Below, one piece after another: positions 9,217-24,489 of a DNA stretch of 64,000 nt (its first letter is position 1; every line of letters begins with the position of its first letter). The position numbers were made by a program, and so were the translations under genes. Source of the DNA: Streptomyces virginiae (GTDB lineage: Bacteria > Actinomycetota > Actinomycetes > Streptomycetales > Streptomycetaceae); contig NZ_JOAK01000001.1 of the NCBI RefSeq assembly GCF_000720455.1, positions 186,001-250,000 of the forward strand, written 5' to 3'. The notes beneath the pieces were generated by a model that saw nothing but the letters and a program-made list of their open reading frames with translations, was not told the DNA's origin and searched no databases.

Positions 9217-9933
9217 TCAACGACGACGACGCGACCGGCCGACCCTGGCGGCCTTAGCCCGCTTGGCCGCGAACCTCACCCCACCGGGGCTTTCTCCGAC
9301 CTCGACTCGGACCACCGTCGAGAGCGGGTCCACCAGACCCTCGCCCACCTGCAGCACTGAGGTCTTCACCACACCGAGCTTCGTCAGCGCCGTCTTGGCC
9401 GACACCAGCTCCTCCTCGGCGGTGTCGCCCTTGAGCGCCAGCATCTCCCCGTACGGGCGCAACAGGGGAACGCCCCAGCCGGCCAGCCGGTCCAGCGGAG
9501 CCACCGCACGCGCCGTCACCACGTGCACCGGCTGGAGCTTGCCGAGGACCTCCTCGGCACGCCCGCGCACCACCGTGACGTGGTCGAGCCCCAGCAGCTC
9601 CACGGCCTCCTGGAGGAAGGTCGTCCGCCGCAACAGCGGTTCGAGCAGCGTGATCTTGAGATCCCGTCGCACCAGTGCCAGCGGGATGCCGGGCAGACCC
9701 GCACCGGAGCCCACGTCGCACACCGTGACGCCCTGGGGCACCACTTCCGAGAGCACTGCGCAGTTCAGCAGGTGCCTCTCCCACAGCCGGGGCACCTCAC
9801 GCGGGCCGATCAGGCCGCGCTTGACTCCCGCGTCCGCGAGCAGCTCCGCATACCGCACAGCTTCCGGGAAAAACTCACCGAACACCGCGCGCGCCTCTTC
9901 GGGCGCCTCGGGAAGCTCAGCTGCCTCCGTCAC
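9217..9933 (-). CDS. rsmG: 16S rRNA (guanine-N7)-methyltransferase RsmG (GidB)
   Basis: 238 aa from GTG 9933 (VTEAAELPEA), chosen because GGAAGGACGG lies directly upstream; an in-frame GTG at 9972 has no site. The SAM-binding motif CDVGSGAGLPGIPLA and the family stretch ERHLLNCAVLSE are present, with a lysine/arginine-rich tail. The enzyme methylates G527 (E. coli numbering) in the 530 loop of 16S rRNA; in other bacteria its loss gives low-level streptomycin resistance. The gene stands between jag and parA as usual. Confidence 0.95.
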   Translation of the reverse strand: MTEAAELPEAPEEARAVFGEFFPEAVRYAELLADAGVKRGLIGPREVPRLWERHLLNCAVLSEVVPQGVTVCDVGSGAGLPGIPLALVRRDLKITLLEPLLRRTTFLQEAVELLGLDHVTVVRGRAEEVLGKLQPVHVVTARAVAPLDRLAGWGVPLLRPYGEMLALKGDTAEEELVSAKTALTKLGVVKTSVLQVGEGLVDPLSTVVRVEVGESPGGVRFAAKRAKAARVGRSRRRR

Positions 9934-10015
9934 GGGGACCGTCCTTCCGTACCTCGTGGTCCCGAAGACCACGTATTCAAGATGCCGCGTCGTTCACATG
10001 CCAGGCTGACAAACA

Positions 10016-10046
10016 TCGGCCCCGCCTGCGACACAGACGGGGCCGA
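10016..10046. terminator. Stem-loop after jag
   Basis: TCGGCCCCG (10016-10024) pairs with 10038-10046 across a 13-base loop, between jag and rsmG on the minus strand. Confidence 0.65.
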
Positions 10047-10062
10047 ACACTCATGCTGGCGG

Positions 10063-10575
10063 TCAGGCCGGGAGCACAACGACGAAGCGCTGGGGCTCCT
10101 CGCCCTCGGACTCGCTCCGCAGACCGGCGGCCGCCACGGCGTCGTGGACGACCTTCCGCTCGAACGGGGTCATCGGAGCCAGCTTCAGCGGCTCGCCCGA
10201 CGCCTTCACGTCCGCCGCCGCCTTCGCGCCCAGGGCCGCCAGCTCCTCGCGCTTCTTCGCACGGAACCCGGCGATGTCGAGCATCAGCCGGCTGCGGTCC
10301 CCGGTCTCCCGGTGGACGGCCAGACGGGTCAGCTCCTGCAGGGCCTCCAGGACCTCACCGTCGCGGCCCACGAGCTTCTGCAGGTCGCGGCTGGCGGAGT
10401 CACTGACGATCGACACCGCGGCACGGTCGGCCTCGACGTCCATGTCGATGTCGCCGTCCAGGTCTGCGATGTCCAGCAGACCCTCGAGGTAGTCGGCCGC
10501 GATCTCACCCTCCTGCTCAAGGCGGGTCAGGGTGTCGCCACTCTCAGCGGCGGCGGTGGTGGTGCCTTCCGTCAC
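10063..10575 (-). CDS. jag: Jag-type KH/R3H single-stranded nucleic-acid-binding protein
   Basis: 170 aa from GTG 10575, with GAAGGAG upstream. An acidic N-terminus is followed by a KH domain (about 55-110; LQKLVGRDGEVLEALQELTRL carries the GxxG-like loop) and an R3H domain whose core reads MTPFERKVVHDAVAAAG. The protein binds RNA and accompanies yidC in most Gram-positives, where it affects cell-envelope growth. It follows yidC in the same operon with a 15-base gap. Confidence 0.93.
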   Translation of the reverse strand: MTEGTTTAAAESGDTLTRLEQEGEIAADYLEGLLDIADLDGDIDMDVEADRAAVSIVSDSASRDLQKLVGRDGEVLEALQELTRLAVHRETGDRSRLMLDIAGFRAKKREELAALGAKAAADVKASGEPLKLAPMTPFERKVVHDAVAAAGLRSESEGEEPQRFVVVLPA

Positions 10576-10590
10576 GGGAGGGACTCCTTC

Positions 10591-11694
10591 TTACTTCTTG
10601 GGAGAGGGCTTGCTGGGCGTCTGGCGCTGCGACTTCGTCTGCCGCTTCGGCTGCTGCCGCTTCGCGGCACCGCCGCTGGCCGCATCCGAGTCCGCCGTGG
10701 TCTCGACACTCTTGATCACGGAACCGTCCGCCTGAGCGGCCAGACCCTGCTTCGACAGAGCCGTGATGAACTTCCGCTCGTTGTCGTTGCGGTCCGGACC
10801 CTTGGCCACGATGGCAGCGACGATCTTCTTCTTGCCCCGGCCCTTGACCTCACCGTGCGAGGTGGCGTGCTTGAGCAGCCGCGTCAGGTACTGGTCCTGC
10901 GCCTTGCTGCCCGGCGTCGGGTTCTGGTTGATCACGTACATCTGCTGACCCATGGTCCAGACGTTGGTGGTCAGCCAGTAGACGAGGACACCGACGGGGA
11001 AGTTGATACCCATGACCGCGAAGATCACCGGGAAGATGTACATCAGCATCTTCTGCTGCTGCATGAAGGGAGTCTTGACCGACAGGTCGACGTTCTTCTG
11101 CATCAGCTGACGCTGGGTGTAGAACTGCGACAGCGACATCATGATGATCATGACTGCGGTCACGATCCGGACGTCCGTCAGCGTGGCCCCCAGGGCCGCG
11201 ACCTTCTCCGGGCTGTCCATGAACTTCGCCGCGATCGGCGCACCGAAGATCTTGGCCGCGCGGGCGCTGTCGACCAGCTGCTGGTCCATCGCGCCGACTG
11301 CCTTGCCATCGGCGATGTTCGACAGCACGTGGTACAGCGCGAAGAAGAACGGGGACTGCGCCAGGATGGGCAGGCACGAGGAGAGCGGGTTGGTGCCCGT
11401 CTCCTTGTACAGCTTCATCATCTCTTCGGACTGGCGCTGCTTGTCGTTCTTGTAGCGCTCCTGGATCGCCTTCATCTTCGGCTGGAGCGCCTGCATACCC
11501 CGCGTCGCCTTGATCTGCTTCACGAAGAGCGGGATCAGGCAGATACGGATCAAGATCACCAGGGACACGATGGACAGGCCCCAGGCCCACCCACTGGACT
11601 CACCGAAGATCGCCCCGTACATCGAATGGAACTGGACGATGATCCACGAGACGGGGTAAGTGATAAAGCTGAACAGACTGGCAATCGTGTCCAC
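10591..11694 (-). CDS. yidC: Membrane protein insertase YidC (Oxa1 family)
   Basis: 367 aa from GTG 11694, with GGAG a few bases upstream. The start lies 3 bases after the yidD stop. Five membrane helices are apparent, beginning [15 protein letters not shown] and [15 protein letters not shown], with a conserved hydrophilic-groove Arg. The C-terminal tail of about 80 residues is very basic and should contact the ribosome. It inserts and folds membrane proteins alone or with SecYEG. It is part of the rpmH-rnpA-yidD-yidC-jag operon. Confidence 0.96.
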   Translation of the reverse strand: MDTIASLFSFITYPVSWIIVQFHSMYGAIFGESSGWAWGLSIVSLVILIRICLIPLFVKQIKATRGMQALQPKMKAIQERYKNDKQRQSEEMMKLYKETGTNPLSSCLPILAQSPFFFALYHVLSNIADGKAVGAMDQQLVDSARAAKIFGAPIAAKFMDSPEKVAALGATLTDVRIVTAVMIIMMSLSQFYTQRQLMQKNVDLSVKTPFMQQQKMLMYIFPVIFAVMGINFPVGVLVYWLTTNVWTMGQQMYVINQNPTPGSKAQDQYLTRLLKHATSHGEVKGRGKKKIVAAIVAKGPDRNDNERKFITALSKQGLAAQADGSVIKSVETTADSDAASGGAAKRQQPKRQTKSQRQTPSKPSPKK

Positions 11695-11697
11695 TAA

Positions 11698-11979
11698 TCA
11701 GGCTCCTTGAGCATTGCGAGATCTACGCAACGCACTGCGCAGCTGCTCGTGCCAACGCGGGCGTTTACGGGGTGGGACATGGTCCACACCACCCGGGGAC
11801 CACGGATTGCACCGCAGGATCCGCCAGGCAGTCAGCGCTGTCCCCTTCACCGCACCATGCCGGTCGATGGCCGTGTACCCGTAGTGCGAACACGACGGGT
11901 AGTAGCGGCACACCGGCCCGAGCAGCGGACTGATCGTCCACTGGTACAGCTTGATCAAAGCGAGCAGCGGGTACTTCAT
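11698..11979 (-). CDS. yidD: Membrane protein insertion efficiency factor YidD
   Basis: 93 aa. The family signature [15 protein letters not shown] and [13 protein letters not shown] are intact. It is a small amphipathic membrane-associated protein that assists YidC-dependent insertion. Its ATG overlaps the rnpA stop by 4 bases (11976-11979). Confidence 0.95.
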   Translation of the reverse strand: MKYPLLALIKLYQWTISPLLGPVCRYYPSCSHYGYTAIDRHGAVKGTALTAWRILRCNPWSPGGVDHVPPRKRPRWHEQLRSALRRSRNAQGA

Positions 11980-12350
11980 CGAGCCACGCCTCCCAGGAGC
12001 CGCACCAGAGCGGCATCCAGGTCCCGGGCCAGTTCGTCGGGGCCGGCATCACCCGCTCCGGGCAACGCTCGTACCACCACCAGGCTACCGGCGGGCAGCT
12101 GTGAGAGCCGCTCGCGGACCAGATGGCGAAGGCGCCGCTTCACCCGGTTCCGTATGACGGCGTTGCCTACGGCCTTGCTGACGACGAAACCCGCACGCGA
12201 CGAGGGATCGATCTCCCCCGACTCGTGCGGGTCCGTTGCACCGCTTGTACGTAGGTGTACGACGAGGAGTGGGCGACCGGCCCGGCGTCCTCGGCGTACC
12301 GCGCTCGCGAAGTCCTCGCGCCGCCTCAGCCGATTCTCGGGAGACAGCAC
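11976..12350 (-). CDS. rnpA: Ribonuclease P protein component
   Basis: 124 aa. The hallmark RNR motif is present as [18 protein letters not shown], after the substrate-binding strand [12 protein letters not shown]. It is the protein subunit that helps the RNase P RNA bind and cleave pre-tRNA leaders. The gene lies 21 bases after rpmH and overlaps yidD. Confidence 0.96.
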   Translation of the reverse strand: MLSPENRLRRREDFASAVRRGRRAGRPLLVVHLRTSGATDPHESGEIDPSSRAGFVVSKAVGNAVIRNRVKRRLRHLVRERLSQLPAGSLVVVRALPGAGDAGPDELARDLDAALVRLLGGVAR

Positions 12351-12371
12351 GACGTCACGACCTGCGCGTTG

Positions 12372-12509
12372 TTACGCGGAAAGGGCGGCGCGGCCCTTGG
12401 AACGGCGGTTCGCGAGGATCGCGCGACCGGCGCGGGTACGCATCCGCAGGCGGAAGCCGTGGGTCTTGGCACGACGGCGGTTGTTCGGCTGGAAGGTGCG
12501 CTTGCTCAC
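12372..12509 (-). CDS. rpmH: 50S ribosomal protein L34
   Basis: 45 aa, too short to stand out among open frames. GTG 12509 starts [19 protein letters not shown] and the gene ends with TAA at 12374-12372. The sequence is a complete, very basic L34. It heads the minus-strand operon reading away from dnaA, a near-universal arrangement. Confidence 0.97.
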   Translation of the reverse strand: MSKRTFQPNNRRRAKTHGFRLRMRTRAGRAILANRRSKGRAALSA

Positions 12510-12864
12510 TCGGGGGCTCCAGAGAATGAATCGTTGTGGCGGGACATCGCCTGGCTGTCACCGTGCGCCCACGAGGAAACTCGCGTGTTCGCCCGAGTGG
12601 CACCGCTAATTGATCACTATCAGTGACCTTCGCCCATCGGTAGGCAGGCGGCAGCAGCCATCGACAACTCGACCTCGTTACGGTACGCGCGGCTACGCCA
12701 TCCGGTCAAACCGAGCCTGCCCGACCCCGCACTGTGCACAGGCTGTGGACAACGACTTGAACCGCAGCCTCTGGCCTGACTACCGTTGCCTGACCCCGGA
12801 TTTTTTGTCCCGACCGTCCCAAAGAACCACACATTCGTGGGACCCCTGTGAGAGAGCGTGCTCT
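12510..12864. promoter_or_regulatory. rpmH-dnaA intergenic control region
   Basis: A 355-bp divergent region. A perfect DnaA box (complement of TTGTCCACA) lies at 12744-12752 with a TGTGCACAG relative next to it at 12734. A plausible dnaA promoter is TTGAAC (12757-12762), 18 bases, TACCGT (12781-12786). The overlap suggests DnaA autorepression, known for the Streptomyces gene. The promoter assignment is by eye and uncertain; the box is certain. Confidence 0.6.
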
Positions 12865-14670
12865 GTGGCTGACGTACCTGCCGATCTTGCCGCAGTGTGG
12901 CCAAGGGTGCTCGAAAAGCTCCTCGGGGAGGGACAGCCGGGCATCGAGCCCAAGGACAAGCAGTGGGTCGAGCGGTGCCAGCCCCTGGCACTCGTCGCCG
13001 ACACCGCCCTCCTGGCCGTTCCCAACGAGTGGGGCAAGCGCGTCCTCGAAGGCCGCCTCGCCCCGCTGATCAGCGACGCGCTCAGCCGCGAGTGCGGCCG
13101 CCCGATCCGGATCGCCATCACCGTGGACGACTCCGCCGGCGAGCCCGCCCCCGCCGCCCCGCCCGGCCAGCAGCCCGGCGGCTACGAGCCGTACGGCGGC
13201 CAGCGCCCCGGCGGCGGCCCCTCGGAAGAGCAGCTCCCCACGGCCCGCCCGGCCTATCCGGACTACCAGCAGCCGCGCTCCGAGCCCGGCGCGTGGCCCC
13301 GCGGCGGCCAGCAGGACGACTACGGCTGGCAGCAGCCGCGCCTGGGCGGCTTCCCCGAGCGCGACCCCTACGCCTCCCCGCAGCCGGGCTACCTCCAGCA
13401 GGCCGAACCCTCGGGCTACGACCAGCAGCAGTACGACCAGGGCTCCTTCGACCAGCAGCAGTACGAGCAGCAGCAGTACGAGCAGTCTCCGTACGAGCAG
13501 CAGAAGTCGCACCAGCCCCATCAGCCGCATCAATACGAGCAGCAGTCCTACGAGCAGCCGGCGCCCCGCCAGGCTCCCGGCCGGCCCGCGGCGCCCCCTG
13601 CGCCGTCCGGCGGCTCCACCTCGGGCCCGCTGGAGCCGACCGCCCGGCTGAACCCCAAGTACCTCTTCGACACCTTCGTCATCGGCGCGTCCAACCGCTT
13701 CGCACACGCCGCCGCGGTGGCCGTGGCCGAAGCGCCGGCGAAGGCCTACAACCCGCTCTTCATCTACGGGGAGTCGGGCCTCGGCAAGACGCACCTGCTG
13801 CACGCCATCGGGCACTACGCGCGCAGCCTCTACCCCGGCACCCGCGTGCGGTACGTGAGCTCCGAGGAGTTCACGAACGAGTTCATCAACTCGATCCGCG
13901 ACGGCAAGGGCGACGCGTTCCGCAAGCGCTACCGCGAGATGGACATCCTGCTCGTCGACGACATCCAGTTCCTCGCGAGCAAGGAGTCGACGCAGGAGGA
14001 GTTCTTCCACACCTTCAACACGCTCCACAACGCAAACAAGCAGATCGTCCTCTCCTCCGACCGGCCGCCCAAGCAGCTCGTCACCCTGGAGGACCGGCTC
14101 CGCAACCGCTTCGAGTGGGGCCTGATCACGGACGTCCAGCCCCCCGAGCTGGAGACCCGGATCGCGATCCTGCGCAAGAAGGCGGTCCAGGAGCAGCTCA
14201 ACGCCCCGCCGGAGGTACTGGAGTTCATCGCCTCCCGCATCTCGCGCAACATCCGCGAGCTGGAGGGGGCGCTGATCCGGGTCACGGCCTTCGCGAGCCT
14301 CAACCGCCAGCCGGTCGACCTGGGTCTCACCGAGGACGTCCTCAAGAACCTGATCCCCGGCGGCGAGGACAGCGCGCCGGAGATCACGGCCTCCGACATC
14401 ATGGCGGCCACCGCGGACTACTTCGGCCTGACCGTGGACGACCTGTGCGGCTCCTCGCGCAGCCGGGTCCTGGTCACCGCCCGGCAGATCGCCATGTACC
14501 TGTGCCGGGAGCTCACCGACCTGTCGCTGCCCAAGATCGGGGCGCAGTTCGGCGGCCGCGACCACACCACGGTCATGCACGCGGACCGCAAGATCCGCGC
14601 TCTGATGGCCGAGCGGCGCTCCATCTACAACCAGGTCACCGAGCTCACCAACCGCATCAAGAACGGCTGA
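12865..14670 (+). CDS. dnaA: Chromosomal replication initiator DnaA
   Basis: 601 aa from GTG 12865 ([19 protein letters not shown]); no strong ribosome site is visible, and the upstream open frame holds promoter DNA. Domain I spans about 1-90. Domain II is a very long disordered linker (about 95-255) rich in Gln/Tyr/Pro with QQYEQ-like repeats. The AAA+ domain has Walker A GESGLGKT (302-309) and Walker [10 protein letters not shown]. Domain IV carries the DnaA signature [14 protein letters not shown]. It binds the boxes in the adjoining oriC and opens the origin. The long linker is a Streptomyces trait. Confidence 0.98.
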   Translation: MADVPADLAAVWPRVLEKLLGEGQPGIEPKDKQWVERCQPLALVADTALLAVPNEWGKRVLEGRLAPLISDALSRECGRPIRIAITVDDSAGEPAPAAPPGQQPGGYEPYGGQRPGGGPSEEQLPTARPAYPDYQQPRSEPGAWPRGGQQDDYGWQQPRLGGFPERDPYASPQPGYLQQAEPSGYDQQQYDQGSFDQQQYEQQQYEQSPYEQQKSHQPHQPHQYEQQSYEQPAPRQAPGRPAAPPAPSGGSTSGPLEPTARLNPKYLFDTFVIGASNRFAHAAAVAVAEAPAKAYNPLFIYGESGLGKTHLLHAIGHYARSLYPGTRVRYVSSEEFTNEFINSIRDGKGDAFRKRYREMDILLVDDIQFLASKESTQEEFFHTFNTLHNANKQIVLSSDRPPKQLVTLEDRLRNRFEWGLITDVQPPELETRIAILRKKAVQEQLNAPPEVLEFIASRISRNIRELEGALIRVTAFASLNRQPVDLGLTEDVLKNLIPGGEDSAPEITASDIMAATADYFGLTVDDLCGSSRSRVLVTARQIAMYLCRELTDLSLPKIGAQFGGRDHTTVMHADRKIRALMAERRSIYNQVTELTNRIKNG

Positions 14671-15511
14671 CAGGCCCCTTCAAACACATTCAGAGGGCGC
14701 TCCCGGTCCACAACGGGGGCGCCCTTCTTCGTGCGTGCGCCCCTGACCTGTTCGAATACGCCCCCCGCGGAGCAACTCATCCACAGATTCGGCGACTTTC
14801 TTCCGTCCACACCCTGGGGACCGCCCGCGTCACCCACAATCTGTCCACAGGGGTGGCTGGTGAGGATCCATCAGGCCAGGTCAGAACCCTGTGGATTTGT
14901 GCGCAAGCGTCATCCACAGGCTGTGGACGAAAATCTCGTCCACAGCTCTTTCCACGACGTTGTCCACCGCCACCCCACAGGTTCCCTCATGCTGTGCACA
15001 GGTTCTGCAGAGTTCTCCACACCCTTGTCCACTGTTCGGCAACCCGCCACCCCCTCTCACCGCCCGGAGTGAAAGCCGTCACACGGATGTAGACGTTTGG
15101 GCTGTGGAGTACCGGGGGAAAGCTGGGGACACACCTGTGGAGTAACCGGGGGTACCTGGGGACAGCCTGTGCAGAACTTTTCGTTCTCCACAGGGACACC
15201 GGGTTGTCCACCGGTGTCACCCACAGGGCCGGTGGATAAAAAACGCGGGCTGACCTGCGACGACGGGCTTATCCACCGTTTCCACAGGCCCTACTACTAC
15301 CCCCATAGAGAGTTAGCCCGGTTTCGGTTTTCAAGCAGGTCCTGTGCACAACTCGTCGGTCGCCCGTCCCGACGCCTCGCTCCCGACTTGACCGCCAGCC
15401 GCACCGAGTGTCGGCGCCGTACGTCAGACTGGTCCCCGGCATCGGTCGAGGCATCGACGAGCCGACGACGAAGGCCGGCAGACGAGCGAGCAACAGCAGG
15501 AGGCGGTTCCG
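14671..15511. other. oriC: Chromosomal origin of replication, oriC
   Basis: 841 bp of non-coding DNA between dnaA and dnaN, packed with 9-mers of the form YYVTCCACA. Clear boxes on the plus strand are at 14777, 14803, 14841, 14910, 14936, 15013 and 15184; on the minus strand 14922. One-mismatch or less canonical forms lie at 14890, 14960, 15025, 15103, 15136, 15204, 15231, 15269 and 15278. Two groups are separated by a gap at about 15035-15100. There is no long AT-rich stretch; the most AT-rich short piece is the GGATAAAAAA run at 15234-15243. Streptomyces oriC has about 19 boxes in two clusters, which fits. Confidence 0.97.
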
Positions 15512-16642
15512 GTGAAGATCCGGGTGGAGCGCGACGTACTCGCGGAGGCGGTGGCCTGGGCGGCCCGCAGCCTCCCGGCCCGGCCGCCGGTGCCCGTCCT
15601 CGCGGGCCTGCTGCTCAAGGCCGAGGACGGCACCCTGAGCCTCTCCGGCTTCGACTACGAGGTCTCGGCCCGCGTCTCGGTCGAGGCGGACGTGGAGGAG
15701 GACGGCACCGTCCTGGTCTCCGGCCGGCTCCTCGCCGACATCTGCCGCGCCCTCCCCAACCGCCCTGTGGAGATTTCCACAGACGGTGTACGGGCGACCG
15801 TGGTCTGCGGCTCCTCGCGGTTCACACTCCACACCCTGCCTGTGGAGGAGTACCCGGCACTGCCGCAGATGCCGACCGCGACCGGCACCGTGCCCGGCGA
15901 GGTCTTCGCCGCCGCCGCCAAGCAGGTCGCCACGGCCGCGGGCCGCGACGACACCCTCCCGGTGCTGACCGGTGTGCGCATCGAGATCGAGGGCGACCGC
16001 GTCACCCTGGCCTCCACCGACCGCTACCGCTTCGCGGTCCGCGAGTTCCTGTGGAAGCCGGAGAACCCGGACGCGTCGGCGGTGGCCCTGGTGCCCGCCA
16101 AGACGCTCCAGGAGATCGCCAACTCGCTGACCAGCGGTGACACGGTCACTCTGGCGCTTTCCGGCTCCGGTGCGGGCGAAGGCCTGATCGGTTTCGAGGG
16201 CGCCGGCCGCCGCACCACCACCCGGCTCCTCGAGGGCGACCTGCCCAAGTACCGGACGCTCTTCCCGACCGAGTTCAACTCCGTCGCCGTGATCGAGACC
16301 GCGCCCTTCGTCGAGGCCGTCAAGCGCGTGGCCCTGGTGGCCGAGCGCAACACCCCGGTCCGCCTGAGCTTCGAGCAGGGCGTGCTGATCCTGGAGGCCG
16401 GTTCCTCCGACGACGCACAGGCTGTGGAAAGGGTCGACGCCCAGCTGGACGGCGACGACATCTCCATCGCCTTCAACCCGACTTTCCTGCTGGACGGCCT
16501 CAGCGCGATCGCGTCCCCGGTGGCCCAGCTCAGCTTCACCACGTCGACCAAGCCCGCGCTGCTCAGCGGCCGCCCGGCGGTCGACGCGGAGGCCGACGAG
16601 GCCTACAAGTACCTGATCATGCCGGTGCGCCTGTCCGGCTGA
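15512..16642 (+). CDS. dnaN: DNA polymerase III sliding clamp (beta subunit)
   Basis: 376 aa from GTG 15512, with CAGGAGG at 15497. Three beta-clamp repeats are readable; the start KIRVERDVLAEAVAWAARSLPARP and the end YKYLIMPVRLSG are typical. It forms the ring that tethers polymerase to DNA. Box-like TCCACA sequences from oriC continue inside its first 300 bases (for example near 15775). Confidence 0.97.
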   Translation: MKIRVERDVLAEAVAWAARSLPARPPVPVLAGLLLKAEDGTLSLSGFDYEVSARVSVEADVEEDGTVLVSGRLLADICRALPNRPVEISTDGVRATVVCGSSRFTLHTLPVEEYPALPQMPTATGTVPGEVFAAAAKQVATAAGRDDTLPVLTGVRIEIEGDRVTLASTDRYRFAVREFLWKPENPDASAVALVPAKTLQEIANSLTSGDTVTLALSGSGAGEGLIGFEGAGRRTTTRLLEGDLPKYRTLFPTEFNSVAVIETAPFVEAVKRVALVAERNTPVRLSFEQGVLILEAGSSDDAQAVERVDAQLDGDDISIAFNPTFLLDGLSAIASPVAQLSFTTSTKPALLSGRPAVDAEADEAYKYLIMPVRLSG

Positions 16643-16655
16643 CGCTCCACCCGTC

Positions 16656-16702
16656 GACGCCGGGCCCGGTCTCGCACGCTGCTGCGGACCGGGCCCGGCG
16701 TC
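16656..16702 (+). terminator. 16-bp stem-loop after dnaN
   Basis: Perfect inverted repeat of 16 bp, arms 16656-16671 and 16687-16702, loop 15 bases, no T-tract. Confidence 0.75.
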
Positions 16703-16888
16703 GTCCACAGGCTGGGGAGGGCGCCGGGGAAACCCGGAAAGCCGGACCGGTCGCCATGGAGCGCCCGCGGGGCCCGTCGCCACGGCCCGGCGTAGGCTCG
16801 GATCCGGTGGGCGGCCCCCGCCCGTCCCACGCGGACACGGCCGGGGCAGCCCCGGCAAAGACGGCCACAACGCTTAAGGAACCACCTG

Positions 16889-17764
16889 ATGGAGCTTGGT
16901 CTCGTCGGTCTCGGCAAGATGGGCGGCAACATGCGCGAGCGCATCCGCCGCGCAGGCCACACCGTCATCGGATACGACCGCAACCCGGACCTCGCGGATG
17001 TCCACAGCCTGCGGGAACTTGTGGACAGCCTGCAGGCCCCCCGCGTCGTGTGGGTGATGGTCCCCGCCGGCGCGGCGACGCAGTCCACCATCGACGAGCT
17101 GGGCGAGCTGCTCTCGATCGGCGACGTCGTCGTCGACGGCGGCAACTCCCGCTGGACGGACGACGAGAAGCACGCCGAGGAGCTGGCGGCCAAGGGCATC
17201 GGCTTCGTCGACTGCGGTGTCTCCGGCGGCGTGTGGGGCCTGGAGAACGGCTACGCGCTGATGTACGGCGGCGCCAAGGACCACGTCGCCCGCGTCCAGC
17301 CGGTCTTCGACGCCCTCAAGCCCGAGGGCGAGTTCGGCGCCGTGCACGCCGGCAAGGTCGGCGCGGGCCACTTCGCGAAGATGGTCCACAACGGCATCGA
17401 GTACGCCATGATGCAGGCCTACGCCGAGGGCTGGGAGCTCCTGGAGAAGGTGGACTCGGTCACCGACGTCCGCGAGGTCTTCCGCTCCTGGCAGGAAGGC
17501 ACCGTCATCCGCTCGTGGCTGCTGGACCTGGCCGTGAACGCCCTCGACGAGGACGAGCACCTGGAGCGGCTGAAGGGCTTCGCGCAGGACTCGGGCGAGG
17601 GCCGCTGGACGGTGGAGGCGGCGATCGACAACGCCGTACCGCTGCCCGCGATCACGGCGTCGCTGTTCGCGCGGTTCGCCTCGCGGCAGGACGACTCCCC
17701 GCAGATGAAGATGATCGCCGCCCTGCGCAACCAGTTCGGCGGCCACGCGGTCGAGAAGAACTAG
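16889..17764 (+). CDS. gnd: 6-phosphogluconate dehydrogenase, short decarboxylating (GntZ-like) type
   Basis: 291 aa from ATG 16889, preceded by AAGGA. The N-terminal nucleotide-binding motif is GLVGLGKMGGNM, the substrate signature is DCGVSGGVWGLENGY, and the catalytic-lysine region is GHFAKMVHNGIEYAMMQAY. It oxidises 6-phosphogluconate to ribulose 5-phosphate and CO2 in the pentose phosphate pathway. The short length (about 290 rather than 470 aa) places it in the homotetrameric, often NAD-dependent group. It stands between dnaN and recF, as in other Streptomyces. Confidence 0.93.
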   Translation: MELGLVGLGKMGGNMRERIRRAGHTVIGYDRNPDLADVHSLRELVDSLQAPRVVWVMVPAGAATQSTIDELGELLSIGDVVVDGGNSRWTDDEKHAEELAAKGIGFVDCGVSGGVWGLENGYALMYGGAKDHVARVQPVFDALKPEGEFGAVHAGKVGAGHFAKMVHNGIEYAMMQAYAEGWELLEKVDSVTDVREVFRSWQEGTVIRSWLLDLAVNALDEDEHLERLKGFAQDSGEGRWTVEAAIDNAVPLPAITASLFARFASRQDDSPQMKMIAALRNQFGGHAVEKN

Positions 17765-17821
17765 CAGCTCAGCAGCACAGCACCACAAGAGCAGTGGAAA
17801 GCCGGGGGAGGTCGGCGCCGT

Positions 17822-18958
17822 ATGCATGTCTCGCATCTCTCATTGGCCGACTTCCGCTCGTACGCCCGGGCCGAGGTTCCCCTCGACCCGGGCGTCACCG
17901 CTTTCGTGGGTCCCAACGGCCAGGGCAAGACCAACCTCGTCGAGGCGGTCGGCTACCTGGCCACCCTGGGCAGCCACCGCGTCTCCTCGGACGCCCCGCT
18001 CGTACGGATGGGGGCGGAGCGCGCCGTGATCCGCGCGGCCGTCACCCAGGGCGAGCGCCGGCAGCTGGTCGAGCTGGAGCTGAACCCCGGCCGCGCCAAC
18101 CGGGCCCGGATCAACCGGTCCTCGCAGGTCAGGCCGCGGGACGTGCTGGGGATCGTCCGGACGGTGCTCTTCGCGCCGGAGGACCTGGCCCTGGTCAAGG
18201 GCGATCCGGGCGAGCGGCGCAAGTTCCTCGACGAGCTGGTCACGGCGCGCTCGCCGCGGATGGCGGGGGTCCGCTCGGACTACGAGCGCGTGCTCAAGCA
18301 GCGCAACACCCTGCTGAAGTCCGCGGCGATGGCCCGCCGGCACGGCGGCCGCTCGATGGACCTGTCCACCCTCGACGTGTGGGACCAGCACCTCGCGCGC
18401 GCCGGCGCGGAGCTGCTGGCGCAGCGCCTCGACCTGATCGCGACGCTGCTGCCGCTGGCGGACAAGGCGTACGAGCAGCTCGCGCCCGGCGGCGGCCCGC
18501 TGGGGCTGGCGTACAAGTGCTCGGCCGGCGAGAGCGTCGACAGCGGCGCGGCGCGCACCCGCGAGGCCCTGTACGAGGTGCTCCTGGCCGCTCTCGGCGA
18601 GGTGCGCAAGCAGGAGATCGAGCGCGGCGTGACCCTGGTCGGCCCGCACCGCGACGACGTGGCCCTGCGGCTGGGGGAGCTGCCCGCCAAGGGCTACGCC
18701 AGTCACGGCGAGTCCTGGTCGTACGCGCTGGCGCTGCGGCTGGCCTCCTACGAGCTGCTGCGCTCGGAGGGCAGTGAGCCCGTGCTGATCCTGGACGACG
18801 TGTTCGCGGAACTGGACGCGCGGCGCCGGGAGCGGCTGGCGGAGCTGGTCGCGCCGGGCGAGCAGGTGCTGGTGACGGCGGCCGTGGACGACGACGTCCC
18901 GGGGGTGCTGGTGGGAGCCCGGTTCGGGGTGTCCGGCGGTGAGGTGACCCGGTTGTGA
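17822..18958 (+). CDS. recF: DNA replication and repair protein RecF
   Basis: 378 aa from ATG 17822, with GGGGGAGG at 17804. Walker A is [13 protein letters not shown] (about residues 30-42), the ABC signature region is [16 protein letters not shown], and Walker B is [13 protein letters not shown]. The SMC-like ATPase loads RecA at gaps with RecO and RecR. Its stop overlaps the GTG of the next gene by 4 bases. Confidence 0.97.
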   Translation: MHVSHLSLADFRSYARAEVPLDPGVTAFVGPNGQGKTNLVEAVGYLATLGSHRVSSDAPLVRMGAERAVIRAAVTQGERRQLVELELNPGRANRARINRSSQVRPRDVLGIVRTVLFAPEDLALVKGDPGERRKFLDELVTARSPRMAGVRSDYERVLKQRNTLLKSAAMARRHGGRSMDLSTLDVWDQHLARAGAELLAQRLDLIATLLPLADKAYEQLAPGGGPLGLAYKCSAGESVDSGAARTREALYEVLLAALGEVRKQEIERGVTLVGPHRDDVALRLGELPAKGYASHGESWSYALALRLASYELLRSEGSEPVLILDDVFAELDARRRERLAELVAPGEQVLVTAAVDDDVPGVLVGARFGVSGGEVTRL

Positions 18959-19509
18959 ACGAGAACGGCAAGGATCCGCGGCACGGCAAGGAGCCCCAGC
19001 AGGGCCGCAAGGCTCCGGAGGCATCCGGGGTGGACCTGGCCCGCCAGGCCCTGGCGGCGGCGCGCGAGCAGGCGCGGGCCCGGGGCAACGCGGCGGGCGG
19101 CCGCAAGCGCCAGCAGCAGCCGGGGCTGCGGTCGGGCGCCCGCGCGGACGGCCGGGACCCGATGCCGCTGATGGCGGCGCTGGACCGGCTGCGCACCGAG
19201 CGCGGGTGGGAGATGCCGATGGCGGTGGCGGGCGTGATGGAGCGCTGGCCGGAGATCGTCGGCCCCGAGATCGCGGCGCACTGTGAACCGCAGCGGTACG
19301 AGAACCGTGAGCTGGTCGTGAGGTGCGACTCCTCGGCGTGGGCGGCGCAGCTGAAGCTGCTGGCCCCGCAGCTGGTGGCGCGGCTGAACGCGGATCTGGG
19401 CCAGGGCACGGTCCGGCTGATCAAGGTGCAGGGACCGGGCGGACGCCCGAAGGGGTACGGGCCCTGGCGGGCTCCGGGGAGCACCGGACCCGGTGACACC
19501 TACGGGTGA
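18955..19509 (+). CDS. DUF721 (DciA-like) protein, candidate replicative-helicase loader
   Basis: 184 aa from GTG 18955, coupled to recF. A charged, disordered N-terminal third precedes a DUF721 domain (about 70-165) with [19 protein letters not shown] and [20 protein letters not shown]721 proteins include DciA, which loads DnaB in bacteria lacking DnaC. Position between recF and gyrB near oriC fits that role. The assignment to helicase loading is by family knowledge, not shown here. Confidence 0.88.
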   Translation: MNENGKDPRHGKEPQQGRKAPEASGVDLARQALAAAREQARARGNAAGGRKRQQQPGLRSGARADGRDPMPLMAALDRLRTERGWEMPMAVAGVMERWPEIVGPEIAAHCEPQRYENRELVVRCDSSAWAAQLKLLAPQLVARLNADLGQGTVRLIKVQGPGGRPKGYGPWRAPGSTGPGDTYG

Positions 19510-21836
<2,327 letters not shown>

Positions 21837-21879
21837 GTCGGCTCCGCTGACCGCCGCCTGAAAGGACTTCTGACCAGCA

Positions 21880-24486
<2,607 letters not shown>

Positions 24487-24489
24487 GTC

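Noticed and set aside
9155..11697. Plus-strand frames of 284 and 724 aa over rsmG, jag and yidC
   Set aside because: Antisense shadows of well-supported minus-strand core genes.
13440..13560. CRISPR-like tandem repeats in the CAGCAGTACGAG region
   Set aside because: In-frame codon repeats in the dnaA linker with no unique spacers.
12706..14580. 624-aa and other minus-strand frames over dnaA
   Set aside because: Shadow of dnaA; composition is Leu/Val/Arg repeats mirroring the Gln/Tyr linker.
15061..15511. Frames crossing oriC (for example 15097-16140) as genes
   Set aside because: They run through DnaA boxes and into dnaN in another frame, with no codon bias.
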